This document shows, piece after piece, positions 1 to 10,975 of a stretch of DNA of 64,000 nucleotides (position 1 is its first letter; each line of letters opens with the position of its first letter). Source of the DNA: Bimastos eiseni (Eukaryota; Annelida; Clitellata; Crassiclitellata; Lumbricidae); assembly GCA_959347315.1 (NCBI GenBank), contig OY365822.1, positions 7,488,993 through 7,552,992 of the forward strand. Reading direction: 5' to 3'. The position numbers and the translations under genes were made by a program. A model generated the notes under the pieces. The model was not told the origin of the DNA. It saw only the letters and a program-made list of their open reading frames with translations, and searched no databases.

Positions 1-240
1 GAAAGTGGAAGTAGTAATAGTAGCAGTAGGAACTAGGCATATCATTATAACATATCATCAAAGGGTGCAGCTTTATTTACTATTATTATATCATCATCAT
101 CGTCGTCGTCGTCGTCATCGTCATCATCACCATCATCATCATCATCATCATCACTAATACTACTACTATTGCAACCACGACGACTAAAAACCACCCCTAA
201 TAATAAATAATATTAATAATGAAAACAAGAAAATCCCTTT
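1..240. repeat. (TCA/TCG)n microsatellite and AT-rich sequence
   Basis: A trinucleotide tract of TCATCG/TCATCA type occupies roughly 91-152, followed by short ACT and TAA runs. No coding signal is seen. It lies at the 3' side of the minus-strand secreted-protein exon and could belong to its next intron or its 3' UTR. Confidence 0.7.
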
Positions 241-242
241 CT

Positions 243-1400
243 CTAACAAAATTCAACTCTATGGGTTAAGACGATATGAACAAAATAATTGTATGCTGAC
301 CTGCATTTCTTTTCTATTGAATGGCAATCAGGACCGGGCAAGAAATCTGCCGCCGTTCTTGCCATCTCACTGGCTTCGATGCCTTCCCTTAGAAACCTCG
401 TTCGATCCATACCATCCACGGGCATTCCCGCAGGATCAGTCCCCGGTTGATCCCGCTTACTATATTTCAGATGATCCTGGTATCGTCGCATATCTTTGGA
501 TCTCATATCCACTCCGGTGCTGCCAGCATCGTCTTGAAACCACGGCAGTGTCGTCCAGGTGGGTGGTAAGGGTAGCCCTGGATGCTTCAGCTGCCAGAGC
601 ACCTCAAGGTCGGCCGCTACGAGGTTCTCCGGCAGGAGGTAGAGAGGACTGCCGGACGCGATGTACGACTGCTGCAGCAGGCGGAGCTGCCGCATCTGCG
701 CCATTGCTACCACCTGCTGGTCAAGCAGGATGCGCGACAGAGTCAGTGGATCTACGGTTTTCAGTGATCGCGCTCCGGCCAATTCAGGTGACGGTAGCGT
801 CAACGCCGTTGGTGGTAGTCTTCCGTCCACGCACGGATATCCCAGCGTCGACGCCACCTGAGGTGCGTGGGGGTTGGGATATCCGAATACCTGTTCAGCA
901 AATCCGTTGTATAAAGCCCGTGCCGGCAACACTGACGATTCAAATTTCTCGGTGATGTTCACCCCAGCGTCTGGGTACAGGGTTTCGTTCTTCCTGTCCA
1001 GTAGTGCAGTTTCACGCAATCTCGGTTCAACGTCTCCGACGAAACCCTGAAAACCAGACGCATCCTCAAATGACTTCCTCTGCTTCACGTCGAGTCTCCG
1101 ACTTTCCTCTTTGGGGCTGAAATACCGCTCCCTAGGCATTTCTGTGTTAGACAGATCCAAGGCACCCGGCTTGAAACTGTTCTCCTCGCTGTTTCTTGTC
1201 GACTGAGAATTCCGAATCGGTAGAAGAGACGGACCTGGAAGCAATGAATCTGGCAGCGAAACTCGTGCAAGTTGTACTAAATGTTGGTGGTGTAAGTCAT
1301 GTTTCAGAGTTGTCAACGTTCCCGAAGTGACCTGGGAAAAAATGGCCATCAAAGCCAGTCCTAAAAGCAAGACAGTGCTCGTTAATCGTGTACAGCACAT
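243..1400 (-). CDS. Unrecognised secreted protein, long exon, probably continues off the left edge
   Basis: A 385-codon minus-strand reading frame starts at the ATG at 1400-1398. The protein begins with a clear signal peptide: a basic start, then a Leu/Val/Ala-rich core over about residues 7-23, then a polar VTSG region. The mature part is rich in Leu, Pro, Arg and Glu. It has two N-x-S/T sequons (KNETL and VNITE), few cysteines, and a Lys-Arg pair at residues 315-316 that a prohormone convertase could cut. I recognise no domain. After CHSIEKKC the coding character drops, and the DNA holds a plausible splice donor (AG|GTCAGC) at 301/300, so the last ~19 residues may be intron read-through, with further exons beyond position 1. 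A precursor of secreted peptides or an extracellular matrix/shell-type protein are possible roles, but both are guesses. The uninterrupted frame, signal peptide and GC-richer composition than its surroundings support a real exon. Confidence 0.6.
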   Translation of the reverse strand: MCCTRLTSTVLLLGLALMAIFSQVTSGTLTTLKHDLHHQHLVQLARVSLPDSLLPGPSLLPIRNSQSTRNSEENSFKPGALDLSNTEMPRERYFSPKEESRRLDVKQRKSFEDASGFQGFVGDVEPRLRETALLDRKNETLYPDAGVNITEKFESSVLPARALYNGFAEQVFGYPNPHAPQVASTLGYPCVDGRLPPTALTLPSPELAGARSLKTVDPLTLSRILLDQQVVAMAQMRQLRLLQQSYIASGSPLYLLPENLVAADLEVLWQLKHPGLPLPPTWTTLPWFQDDAGSTGVDMRSKDMRRYQDHLKYSKRDQPGTDPAGMPVDGMDRTRFLREGIEASEMARTAADFLPGPDCHSIEKKCRSAYNYFVHIVLTHRVEFC

Positions 1401-1639
1401 CAACTATTCATGACAACAGCATGTAGCTTTCGACGAAGGTAAGAAAAGGTCATCGCTCATTCATTATGTGCCGCTATCGTCAACAGTCCTCCGAGGCATG
1501 GTTAGCTGAAGTCAACAGCGCCGACAAAACTCCAAAAAACGCAAAACCTTTCCTTACGGCTTACATGGCTTAACAACAAATCGACAATTTCACTCTGGGT
1601 CGTCCACAAAGGACACGTCCGAAAATGACCTACTTTTTA

Positions 1640-1890
1640 CCTCTCCATACTCCTCAGATCAGAATTTGACACTACCACATCGAACTTATATACGTCTGTT
1701 GGTCCTTTGCTTTGGAATGACATGCCCTCTCTGACTCGCTCTCTAATTTTAACTCGAGGTGCTTCTGCTTCTGCCCGCATTCTTAGGACTTTACTATTCC
1801 CACGGGTCTTTTCGCACTGAGACCACCTCTGATTGGGTTGTACTCGGAGAGTCGCTATAGAAATACGTAAATACAATGCAATACTAACAT
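1640..1890 (+). mobile_element. Non-LTR retrotransposon (LINE) ORF2 C-terminal remnant
   Basis: On the plus strand the sequence reads a decayed version of the end of a LINE polymerase ORF: GPLLWNDMPSLTRSL, then an Arg/Leu-rich tail. It is followed by the non-coding tail pattern (GGTTGTACT... GCGCTATAGAAATACGTAAATACAATGCAATAC) that recurs in this window. Frame breaks show it is dead. Confidence 0.55.
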
Positions 1891-2030
1891 TTGGGCACGG
1901 TGGCCGGTTGGTTTGAGTGCTAACCTTCCAATGCAGAGTACGGGTTTTAACCTAATCCCCTGAGATGGTTACTTACTGTTTAGGACCCTCTGGTCAAGTC
2001 CTTAAAGCTGGTTGATAGTCAAGAGTTACG
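1888..2030 (+). mobile_element. tRNA-derived SINE-like head, diverged
   Basis: It starts with CACGGTGGCCGGTTGGTTTGAGTG (a box A-like tRNA head) and has a box B-like GGGTTTTAACC about 45 bp later. A body with GGACC...TGGTCAAGTCC resembles the main SINE family of this window but is strongly diverged. A second variant of this type is at 7462-7620. Confidence 0.4.
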
Positions 2031-2034
2031 CAAA

Positions 2035-2815
2035 CATCCAGAGTTCAAAACTTCAAAGCAGCTGCATTGAGAATACTGTTGCACTTCTACGAATTTAATA
2101 TCACAGGAAGGACATAATAATGATCAACGATTCCTGTACCATGATCGGATTGAGAGGGCCAAGCTTTTTGTACAGAGGTATGCTACTGCGCTGGCCCAAA
2201 ATCTTGCTGGCATGATAGTCAGACAATAAACTGGTAACTAACAAAAGCTGATGATAAAACTGAGAAGTAATGAAACACCAGCAAACGTCATAAAACTCAG
2301 GAAAAGAGAAGAAGGTAAAAACTGCGTAAACGGTCATGAAATCAGTTTAGGCACCTTGAAATGGTGTCTGAGAAACTCAGAAAATATTCAAAAACAAGGA
2401 GAATTAATGCAACACCACAACTGTAAATTGATAATGCCCACATCATAAAGTTCAGAAGTGCACAATAAAGTAGAGAACAGAATATATTAAGAACAGACTG
2501 AAAGAGACAAGCCACTGTTCATACTCTGACAGTGACAGTCTCAAGTCTGGAGAAAGAAGGAGGGACATCAAATCCTCTCCGTTATGAAACGGTATCGTTA
2601 AAGAGAAATCAACAGAGGCTAGTTTGAGCTAAGGGCAGAAGGAAATCTCTGTAGAAGAGTTGCTAATATAGAAAGTTCCAGATCAAGCGAGCAGCAACTG
2701 TCAATGCTGATGAAAGACAGAATGTAGGAGGAACAACATATTTTTCAGCAGAAGCCGGATAGATCTGTCTTTAACTGAGCTACACATTGTAACTTAGGAT
2801 GACAAGTAGGATGAC
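2035..2815. other. No gene seen
   Basis: AT-rich, purine-biased sequence with only short reading frames and no motif I can name. Probably decayed repeat DNA. Confidence 0.4.
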
Positions 2816-3065
2816 AGATGAATTGCACGTCCCTGTGTATGACGAGTGCCAGCTTGAAGGGGATATGCTCAGAAACAGGAAGCCAGTGTAGGAACAGAAG
2901 AGCATGTGCTTCATATGGTCTGTAGACAAGATGAATTGAACGTCCTTGTTCATGAGGAGTGCTCCCTTGAAGCGGATATGCTCAGAAACAGGAAGCCAGT
3001 GTAAGAATGGAAGAGCAGGTTTCATATGGACTGTGGGGGGCAAGAGTTCATCTTCTGAATACTGA
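2816..3065 (-). mobile_element. LINE reverse-transcriptase C-terminal remnant, tandemly duplicated
   Basis: Two direct copies of a ~113-bp unit lie head to tail (2816-2928 and 2929-3041). On the minus strand the second copy reads LHWLPVSEHIRFK, the motif found after the fingers/palm region in many CR1/L2/Jockey-type LINE polymerases (LHWLP...RI.FK). Both copies share the CAGAAACAGGAAGCCAGTGT stretch that encodes it. The duplication arose after the element died. Confidence 0.6.
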
Positions 3066-4729
3066 CCTTCTGAACATAGGAAACTTCTGTCAATCTGATG
3101 TACCATGTTGATGCTTTTCCCTATCTGTTGTTTCAATGCACTAGGAGGTCATAAACGTTAAACGAAACTGCAAAAAGGTTATTAAAACAAAACACACTTA
3201 CCAAACCAGCAGAAAAAAACAGCATAATATGTACTTGTCAAATTCTTTCGCCTTCTGTAAACTTGTGGGTCTGCCACTGCTTCTTAAACTGCAAAAACAA
3301 ACACAATTTTAAATACATTGAACCTAAGTAGTAAAAAACAAAAGCATTAACACAATGATCAATCAAATATCAACAATAATACACTATATTTGAAGTCATT
3401 GTCTCAGAAAGTCAAATAAAAGTCCCCTTCAACAGTGATGACGATTTTCGTTTATTAGCAATACAAGGTTGGCACACCGCAACCTAGCTACAAGACATTT
3501 GGCCTTTAGAGAGGTGACAAAAAAATGACAAAACGACTGTCTCAATGACATATATCAAGGGTAACAGCAGAAATTTATTATTTATATATTAGCAATAAAC
3601 AGCTAACAACAGAAACATTTGTCCAAAGCCCCTATGTACTGCATAAATGCTAATTTACCAATTTGAACCTGTCAATGCTCTAAATGCTCTCCGATAAGTA
3701 CTTTCAGTATTGCCCAATTACCATAAGGCTTCAAATCAGGTGGTTTGATAAATTTCGTTTGCACGTGCTATCACTTTTTGGTTTTTGATCTTTTCGCCCG
3801 GTGTTTTATTAACTTTTATAATCACATAGTTTTTTACAATCTTCCGGTCGGTATTTTAGTTGCAAAATTATGATAATCATTTTAACCTATACTAATAAAA
3901 GAGGGCAACCCTTGGTGTAATGATCGCTTCACTCTGAAATCCAGATCATATCTGCACATGCTCCCTAGGAACAATCTGCCAGCCTTCTATCATATCCTCA
4001 GGTCATTTAGTTCCATAAATTTATATTTTTTTATTGCTAATTCGACTTCAATTGACATATTATTGCTATACTACAATGTTTAAAAAAAACAGCATTATTT
4101 TCTTCATTATATAAAGTTTCCAAATGACATTGCTGCAGTTATTACAAAATGTTCTGTATTCTTTGAACATTATTTAATAACGAGGTCTGTATAAGATGCA
4201 GGCTCCTTCACTGCCCTTCATAGTTCAAACATTATATTAAGATTTGCTAACTTAATTACTAATGAATCAACTGCTGATCCAGTGGAAACTAATGAAAATT
4301 TGAATAGAAATTTATTAAAATATGAATTTACAATTTTAATTCCGCTATATTTTTATGTTACTACTCTTACAATTACAATCAGTGATTTATACAGGAATTA
4401 CAATTTACGAGCAACATTAGCACAAAAATATTACCAAGGATTCTGTACGGTCTGGTAAGGGAGGAGGTTCATGTGGGTTACGTCATGAGTTACCATACTG
4501 GGTGACACAAACCCTAGTTAGACCAATAGCCCTAACAATGTCCAGACTCGGCTACCAATAAATGCCGCTGCCGCTGGACACCCAGAGACAGCGACAGTAG
4601 GCCTAATTGATATGAAGATACTCCTCTCAGCTCTGTACATGAAGTCATGAACGTAGTTACAACAGTGTGTCCAAGCACGCTATACTACCATAGTGACGGT
4701 TGCCATGAGCACCACTTAATTTAAGAGGA

Positions 4730-4732
<3 letters not shown>
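3066..4732. other. AT-rich DNA without a gene
   Basis: I see no coding exon, splice-flanked open frame or RNA gene here. Short A/T runs and isolated AATAAA-like words are common but not informative. Confidence 0.4.

Positions 4733-4768
<36 letters not shown>
4733..4768. repeat. (TA)n microsatellite
   Basis: An uninterrupted TA dinucleotide run of about 17 units. It ends in TATGCATGC, and related CTAAGCATGC words recur downstream at about 4798 and 4850. Confidence 0.9.
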
Positions 4769-4771
<3 letters not shown>

Positions 4772-5367
4772 TGCTAATGGCTCGTATTGATTGTTCGTCT
4801 AAGCATGCCAACTACCGTTAACTACTTACTGACGTAGGTAATGATGTCTAAGCATGCGTCCACTATACTGGCATTCCAAAGGCGTCAAACGGTGCCTGGG
4901 TGTCAACTGCTAATATCTAGAGTTCTTAAAACCTATAGAATAGATGTGGATTGACAACAACGGAAAGAAAAAGAATAAGAGAAGACTTGATTGAAGTTTA
5001 AAAATTGATGACAGGAAGGACACACAGTCAGCACAAAAGTTTTTCACATTTGCTGCGTACGTACACAATAAAACCGGAGCACACAGATACAAGATACATA
5101 TAAAAACCGATTGGTAGGCCTATTTGGATGCAAAGAATTAATAATTCAGGTGTGGTAAACCCATGAATGATTTAGATGAGGAGATCCTTGCTAGACCATA
5201 GCAGGCATTCAAGGAGAGACGAAGAAATTTGAGGATTAGAAGGAAGAAACGAGATGACAAAGGACGAAAACGGAGTGGTTCTTACACTGGCGAGATCTTT
5301 ATGAACCACTATAAGACATGTTATGTTATTAAAATGTCACCTGGTATTAACCAGACACTGTTAATAA

Positions 5368-5520
5368 CCAAAATGTGTGGCACAGTGCCACACATTTTGT
5401 GCCACACATTTTGTGCCACACATTTTGGTTCGACCCTCGTCGGAGGAATCACTGAGTAGGGACCTTGGGCAAGTCCTCGCGCACAATTGCTCTGCAGTAC
5501 AACCGCTTAATGTGCAGATA
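5368..5520 (+). mobile_element. SINE tail fragment behind a fold-back repeat
   Basis: From 5429 the sequence matches the main SINE family from box B onward (GGTTCGACCCTCGTCGGAGGAATCACTG, then the CTTGGGCAAGTCCTCGCGCACAATTGCTCTGCAG body). In place of the tRNA head there is a perfect inverted repeat (5369-5383 against 5385-5399) followed by a 14-bp unit GCCACACATTTTGT three times over (387, 401 and 415 within the 5000s). The head appears to have been replaced by slippage and fold-back of its first bases (GTGGCAC...). Confidence 0.7.
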
Positions 5521-5739
5521 AAGATTGTGTTTGCTAGTGGGTTGTAAAAGAATAACCTCTGACTTTTGTCTCGGTTGAATTAAGGTACATTAAAGTGGAA
5601 CCAAATGTGAAGAGAGGACAAGCTGAGTTTTAACTCAAGGAAGTGTGGAACAGAGCAACACAAAGTTGAGTATAGTTGAGTATTAAGTATCGTCAGCACG
5701 TTGTTCAATTACTGCATAACGCAAGTGTGCGATTAAAAA

Positions 5740-6260
5740 AATTATATTAAGCCCAAAAAAATAATTGAAAAGGATAGGCCAAAAGATTGAACTCTGAGGC
5801 ACATCTTAACAACGAGATAAGGGCCAGATGAGTTAATTGCAACTCACTGAGAATGACCATTAATGTAAGAAGATACACAGACCGGAACAGACTCTGATGC
5901 ATAGGGTTCAGACCAGAAAAACAGGATCAACAGTGTCGAATGCAGCACTGAAATCAAGTGACATCCTTTGTCAAAATAAACTGAAAGAAACATGTCGATA
6001 AGCGTTGCTGACTGACAGCAGAAGTGTACGTTGAACGATGTTAACTATAATTACATGCCGTTTGAAAGGACAAACATTAGGACATGATGCTATAAGTCCC
6101 TACTGAGAATGACTTACCAGACATTCAAGCAGTTTAGAAATGTTAACTAGAAAAAGGTCTGATATCAGCCTTGCCTGTCGATCAGGCTTTGTAAACAGAG
6201 GTAGCAAAAGAGCATGCCGTTTTAGAGAAGAGGTATAACAGTCTCTAGAAAATGAGATAT
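5740..6260 (-). mobile_element. Decayed LINE reverse transcriptase (CR1/L2-type)
   Basis: Read on the minus strand, in order, I see: PLFTKP followed by ISDLFLVNISKLLE (matching the NYRPISNLPFLSKLLE region), then LDFSAAFDTVD (the first catalytic-Asp block of LINE polymerases), then SSYINGHSQ, then DVPQSSIFWPILF (matching GVPQGSVLGPLLF). These four blocks lie in family order but in different frames with stops, so the copy is dead. The YADD block is missing or beyond recognition. The clade is inferred from these words only. Confidence 0.75.
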
Positions 6261-6718
6261 TTCAGCCAGAGGAGCAATGCGGATGGAAAGCAATATAGAA
6301 CAGAATTTAATAAAGGAAATTGAACTGAAGACATGCTGTGATGACATTGGTAGAAACAAATATTTCAATAAGTCTTGCAACTTTCTGCGCTGTAAGTCTG
6401 TAATTGGAGCTGAGGTACAGAATTCGTCACCAGTACGTCACACGTCATCAGCTATGCCTGGTCTATACATATAGTCAAGTTATAAGTCCTGATATTGTGG
6501 ACTTCGAATTAGAAATGCTAGCAAAAAAATTCTGAAAAGCTAGACATTGCTTTTTGTAGCTAGACATTGCCTATTGTGTTCAAGGTAAATAGGTCATTCG
6601 AGTCATTGCAGGAATCATTGGTAGAGTGAAGAAGCTTTTACCAATGCTACATCAGTCTATAGTAGCTTCGTAAATATCCACCCTATCACAACAGATCAAT
6701 AACAATGGTCTATATTAA

Positions 6719-7240
6719 TATAATAATATTCGTTTTAATTTCAAAGTGACAAACCGCAATATTTATTTATTTATTTATTTATTTATTATCGAAATTTGCT
6801 ACCGCCCCTCTTCTAACAATTTTTGCTCAGAACTGCACACACACGCCTTGACGGCGCATTTGCAGTTTTACTGCAGAGCAATTGTGTACGAAGGAATTCC
6901 TCAAGGTCCCTACACAGTGACTCCCCGGACGAGGGTCGAACCCGCTCACTCAGCGCACACTGAACGTTACGGGCTGGCAGCTCTAACAGATCTGCAACTG
7001 TGCCACACAAATGATTACCAACATTGAAACATAGCATGAAAGAATGATGACAAGTTAGTACAGGAGTCGAATTTACCCGTCGGCCGCAATGCAAGGCGCC
7101 AATTACGCCATAGATCTCATTTTAACAAACGCCGCAGCCTAGCGAAAGAAGGACTAGTCAACCTCACGGGGTATACGGGGCTGCGAACTCAGTTCCTCAA
7201 CTGTGCGCCTCAGTGTGTTTGTCCTTACTTTACGGGCCCG
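6719..7240 (-). mobile_element. Second SINE family copy, interrupted by a main-family SINE
   Basis: The sequence at 6719-6765 plus 7015-7230 matches two tandem copies at 10976-11225 and 11262-11490: TTCGTTTTAATTTCAAA...CAAACCGCA, then GAATGATGACAAGTTA, GTCGAATTTACCCGTCGGC, CAACGCCG.AGCCTAGCGAAAG and a box B-like GAACTCAGTTCC. Read on the minus strand, the tRNA-like head lies at the high-coordinate end. A (TTTA)n run and the SINE at 6789-7010 split the copy. Confidence 0.6.
6789..7010 (-). mobile_element. Main tRNA-derived SINE, near full length
   Basis: On the minus strand it runs from GTGGCACAGTTGC (head) through a box B-like GGGTTCGACCC and TCACTGTGTAGGGACC to the conserved body (TTGCTCTGCAGTAAAACTGC) and a 3' end near GATATCAAATTTCGATAAT. 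About twelve copies in this window define the family: a ~75-bp tRNA-like part followed by a ~130-bp body ending in GAAGAAGGGCG.TATCAAATTTC. It is inserted inside another SINE. Confidence 0.85.
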
Positions 7241-7263
7241 CACATTGTATTATTATTATTATT

Positions 7264-7345
7264 ACCGAAATTTGATACCGCCCTTCTTCCAACATCGTTT
7301 GCTCAGAAGTGCATACACACGCTTCGACGGCGCAATTGTATGCTC
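7264..7345 (-). mobile_element. Main SINE, 3' fragment only
   Basis: It contains only the 3' end of the family (TGAAATTTGATACCGCCCTTCTTCCAACAT and GCTCAGAAGTGCA...CGACGGCGCAATTG on the plus strand). The rest is lost. Confidence 0.75.
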
Positions 7346-7461
7346 GTTGGTGGGAATTCTATCACTAACCTGCTACATGTTCTTCCTGAATCTTCCAACG
7401 TCATCTCTTGATCTTGCTTAGCCTGTTTTAATTCACCTCCAGCAAGACATTTGTAAGTGGC

Positions 7462-7620
7462 TTGCACGGTGGCCGATTGGTTAGTTAGAGCAAATGACAT
7501 TTAGCGTGAATAGTACGGGTTCGGGCCTCCATATAAACAGTGTATGGATCTTGAGTATGTTAACTCTGATGTTCTTTCATACGACTGTGTGCTCTTCTGA
7601 ACTTTGAAAGTAGGTTGATA
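7462..7620 (+). mobile_element. SINE-like tRNA head variant
   Basis: TGCACGGTGGCCGATTGGTTAG is followed ~50 bp later by a box B-like GGGTTCGGGCC. The body is unlike the main family. Confidence 0.45.
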
Positions 7621-7624
7621 TAAA

Positions 7625-8400
7625 AATCCAGCTGTGTGTATTGTATGCTGGCTGTGCACCACTGACTTCAACAGCAGATCTCGTTCCGGATCATTGCTTA
7701 GGTCAGGTTGTCCTTGCTGGGTCTCACCCGGTCTATCTGCTCGACCTCTGCTGCCCTACCTTAAGTGCACCGAGTCGCGGCTCCATCCGCACAACTGTGT
7801 GAGGCAAACTCCTTGACCATTTAGCCCACACAACTACTAATCGGAATCAGAGGTGCAAAAACCAAGATTTTGTTTAATTAAAAGTTGTTTTTTTGGTTTT
7901 ATTTGTTTTTTGTTTGTTTTTAGTTTTCCTCTGGATTCTGTGAATTTTTGTCACAACAGTTTGTTATAGGCCTAAAAAGTATCAAACACAGCATGAAAAA
8001 GAGCTCCTACTCGTTTCTATAACTAATTTAGCTTGATTTCGGACGGAATAACACACAATTAGTAATATAATAGTAATATTAGTAAATTGAATAAAAAATA
8101 TTTTAGAAACTCAAAAAATTGCCATTTTTGTATTTTTTGGTTTTTTGGTAGAAAACCAAAGAACCAAATAACCAAAAAACCAACATATTTGCAACCGTGA
8201 TCAGAATCGCTCCTACTCAATAGTTGGTCCCTCGCTCTGGAACTACCGGGCTACCGTTGGCGCTGCGCTTGTTACCCAGGTCCACTCTGACTGTTTCTAT
8301 GCCCGCCTCAAAACTGTCATTTTCGGCCGTGCTGAGTTCAGGAAACGCTCCTGAGTAGTAGCGCATAGGGGCGCTTTGTAAATTTCCGCTGTGAATAAAT
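7625..8400 (+). mobile_element. LINE ORF2 C-terminus split by a hAT-like MITE
   Basis: Sequence before 7840 reads SRLHPHNCVRQTP, and sequence after 8207 reads YSIVGPSLWNYRATVGA followed by a stop and a GGGCGCTTTGTAAATT...GAATAAATCAATCAATGG tail. Together these are the end of a LINE polymerase ORF (..R.F.V.GP.LWN.LP..) plus its tail. The MITE at 7848-8199 interrupts the frame. Confidence 0.55.
7848..8199. mobile_element. hAT-like MITE, 352 bp
   Basis: Flanked by ATCGGAAT (7840-7847) and ATCAGAAT (8200-8207), an 8-bp target duplication with one mismatch. The ends are CAGAGGTGCAAAA and TTTGCAACCGTG, an imperfect terminal inverted repeat. The interior is A/T-rich and made of GGTTTTTTGG/AACCAAAAAACC-like words with no coding capacity. 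Confidence 0.7.
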
Positions 8401-9030
8401 CAATCAATGGTAAAGTAAGTATGAGCAGGCGCGGTAACCTTATTCAGCGCTTTCGGAACAACAGTAGACAGGAAAAGATCCGGAAGAGACACGGAAAAGA
8501 CCCGGAAAAGACCTCTGCAGTTTTTATATGGATTTGAAATCAGTCCTGCGTTGATTCGTACCTGTCAAGCTAGACTATCTTGATCTGTATTGCTCGAGTG
8601 ATATAAAAGCGCAACCGGGCGATGGAGCAAATGCGTGCAAGCCATCTAAATGGCTTTCAATTTCCTTTTCCAGATACATCGAGGTCACCCACATGCAACT
8701 GCCAATCTGAATTAATACCAAGAAAACTGTGCTGGTTACGGCTTACTGGTGCAATGCACTACCTATCACCAACCTCCGTCGAGCAACAGAGGAGCTATTT
8801 TCGGTTCAAGGCCGGAGACGCCAGTCGAGTACAAAATATCGGAAAAGCAGCAGAGATATCTTAATAATCTATCTCTGGAATTAGATCATTTCTAAATACA
8901 ATTACACATCCAAAAAGTGTACATGTTATCGCATAAGCATACGTGCTATCACACATATAATCAAGGCATGAAATGGAAAACAAACACACAATCGAAAAGG
9001 TAAACAAACGCTTGCACAAACATAAAAACA
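8400..9030. other. No gene seen
   Basis: Unique-looking sequence with short frames only. No splice-flanked conserved block was found. Confidence 0.35.
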
Positions 9031-9034
9031 ATAG

Positions 9035-9095
9035 ATGTGCACTCACACACAAACAAACACACAAACAAACACACAAACATATAATTACACACACT
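9035..9095. repeat. (CA)n-rich microsatellite
   Basis: ACACAAACAAACACAC-type interrupted repeat. Confidence 0.8.
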
Positions 9096-9199
9096 CATAA
9101 AACCATGGTCCCCAATTCTAACAACTGTCATTGTTTTATATGGTTGATAGGTTACTCACATCAACATCATAAACATGAAACGTCATAACGAGCACTACT

Positions 9200-9302
9200 A
9201 TACATATAACATACATACAAATATACATATATATATATATACATACATATATATATATACCAAGAATATATATACCAATATATATATATATATATATATA
9301 TT
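9200..9302. repeat. (TA)n/(ATAC)n microsatellite
   Basis: ATATATAC blocks with interruptions. The tyrosine/isoleucine-rich reading frames across it are artefacts. Confidence 0.9.
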
Positions 9303-9985
9303 CCACACGCTGTGCAGTACATCGCCTATTTATGAGCACCAGCGTCATCAAACTAGAAACGTCAAAGCATAATTAAAACATAATTAAAACTATCCATTAA
9401 CGCAGTCTGACATTAGAGAGCCACAAAGCTTTTGCCGCTGCACAAACAAACGTCTATTTGGACATCTATGTCTTTTAAGAATTATGTAATTAGCAGTTGA
9501 TATGTTGATATCCGCATTCACGGTTTACAATTTAATAAACATTGGCTAAAAGACTAGGGACAGAGCATTGTTATTATGGCACAATCATCACAATAATGAA
9601 GATAAGAACATCCGAATTCATGCATCTTTCATGACTCCGGGCACATAAAACAATTAAACGTGAACTATAATTAAATGCAGGTTAATTAAACGTAAAATAA
9701 TTAAGCCCATTGTTTGGCCCTCCCATCTAAATGCACGCCTATTTATCATAAATATATGCTTTGGCATTCATATGTAGGCATATACCATTGTGTCGAATCT
9801 ACACACATGCACACACACACACACACATGCATATAATATATATATAAATATATATAAATATATATATATACATGACCCTAACCATTAATTTATTAAGTCC
9901 AAAAATTTGACAAAGTAACATCCTGCAATACTAAGAAAAAGTAGACCTATTCTATTGCTCAAAAAAGGAACCCATGCAGAACGGA
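9303..9985. other. AT-rich DNA with a short CA/TA microsatellite
   Basis: A compound (CA)n-(TA)n tract occupies 9803-9870. I see nothing else to name. Confidence 0.4.
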
Positions 9986-9989
9986 CCAG

Positions 9990-10130
9990 AGTCCCAACTC
10001 TACCACTGCTCTTACTCTGGTAGTGCTAGTCCCAAATCTGGATAAAGGAGGAGAGCTACGCTAATCTTCTATGCTGTGAAACACCGCTCTTAAACAACAA
10101 CTAAAGACCTGAGTACACTGGTTAGGCCCC
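9990..10130 (+). mobile_element. LINE/SINE 3' tail, RTE-like
   Basis: It contains CTGGTAGTGCTAGTCCCAAATCTGGATAAAGGAGGAGAGCTACGCTAATCTTCTATG...TTAAACAACAACTA. The same tail occurs at 20815-20955 and 31135-31245 (plus) and, in reverse, at 21070-21130 and 52650-52740. The AGTCCCAAGCCTGGATAAA pattern resembles tails of RTE-type LINEs; that assignment is from memory and tentative. Confidence 0.5.
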
Positions 10131-10327
10131 CGTGTTAGATGGCTATCTAAAGTTCAGTTCATCAATATTAAAAGTATCTTAATTTTTTTTAACAGGTACA
10201 TTTATTAACACACTATTATCAAGCATTACACCTTACTAAGAGAAACTACAGCAAATGGGGGCAAGGAACCTACTATTCCATCCGATCAATTATCCATAAG
10301 CGAAACTGATAGTTAGATAACTCTAGA

Positions 10328-10500
10328 CTTATAATATATATATATATATATATAAACATGTTATATATATATAATAAATATGTTATATATATATATAACA
10401 TATTTATTATAATTAAAAATATTATAATTAGACTATAACTATAATATATATTATATATATATATATATAATATATAAATATATTATATATATATATACAA
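10328..10500. repeat. (TA)n arrays, partly palindromic
   Basis: Several TA runs are separated by AACATG, AATAAATATG and ATTATAATTAG words and can fold back on one another. Confidence 0.9.
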
Positions 10501-10975
10501 TACTGTGAAGTGTGGACCCATGCTTTATATATATACAGTACCGTTTATACAATGTGCACCCTAAGGCCTAAGAGCTGCATGCTCTTGATAGAAAGATGAT
10601 CAACAGTCAATCAATCAATCAATCAAACAATAAAGAGTGGTCACAATCTACCATTAGAAGTGCGCCAACTCATTGGCTTTTTCCATTACATGCATTCGCT
10701 CTCATCTGCAACAGCGCTAAAACGTTTCGCAAACGACGACCATATCCCTGGAAACGGTGGTCTGCTTTCGTAACCTATTTCGAGACGACAGAGCTTAGTT
10801 CGCATCGACGATATTAAATGTCTGCTGGTTCCAGACAATAATAGTGTGGCACAGATGCATGCATGCATTTACGACGTCGTGATCGTGGCGGTGGTTTTGG
10901 TCACAGGACAGAGCTTTGACTAATTAGCAAGACTGAAACAGTAAGGCAGTTTTAGATTGTAGGCCTAATAATAAT
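10501..10975. other. No gene seen
   Basis: Short frames only. A (AATC)n stretch lies near 10605-10625. Confidence 0.35.

Noticed and set aside
293..955. 220-codon plus-strand frame
   Set aside because: It is the antisense of the secreted-protein exon, which has a signal peptide and better protein character on the other strand.
5740..6260. Functional reverse transcriptase
   Set aside because: Polymerase motifs are split over several frames with stops, and the YADD block is not seen; it is a fossil.
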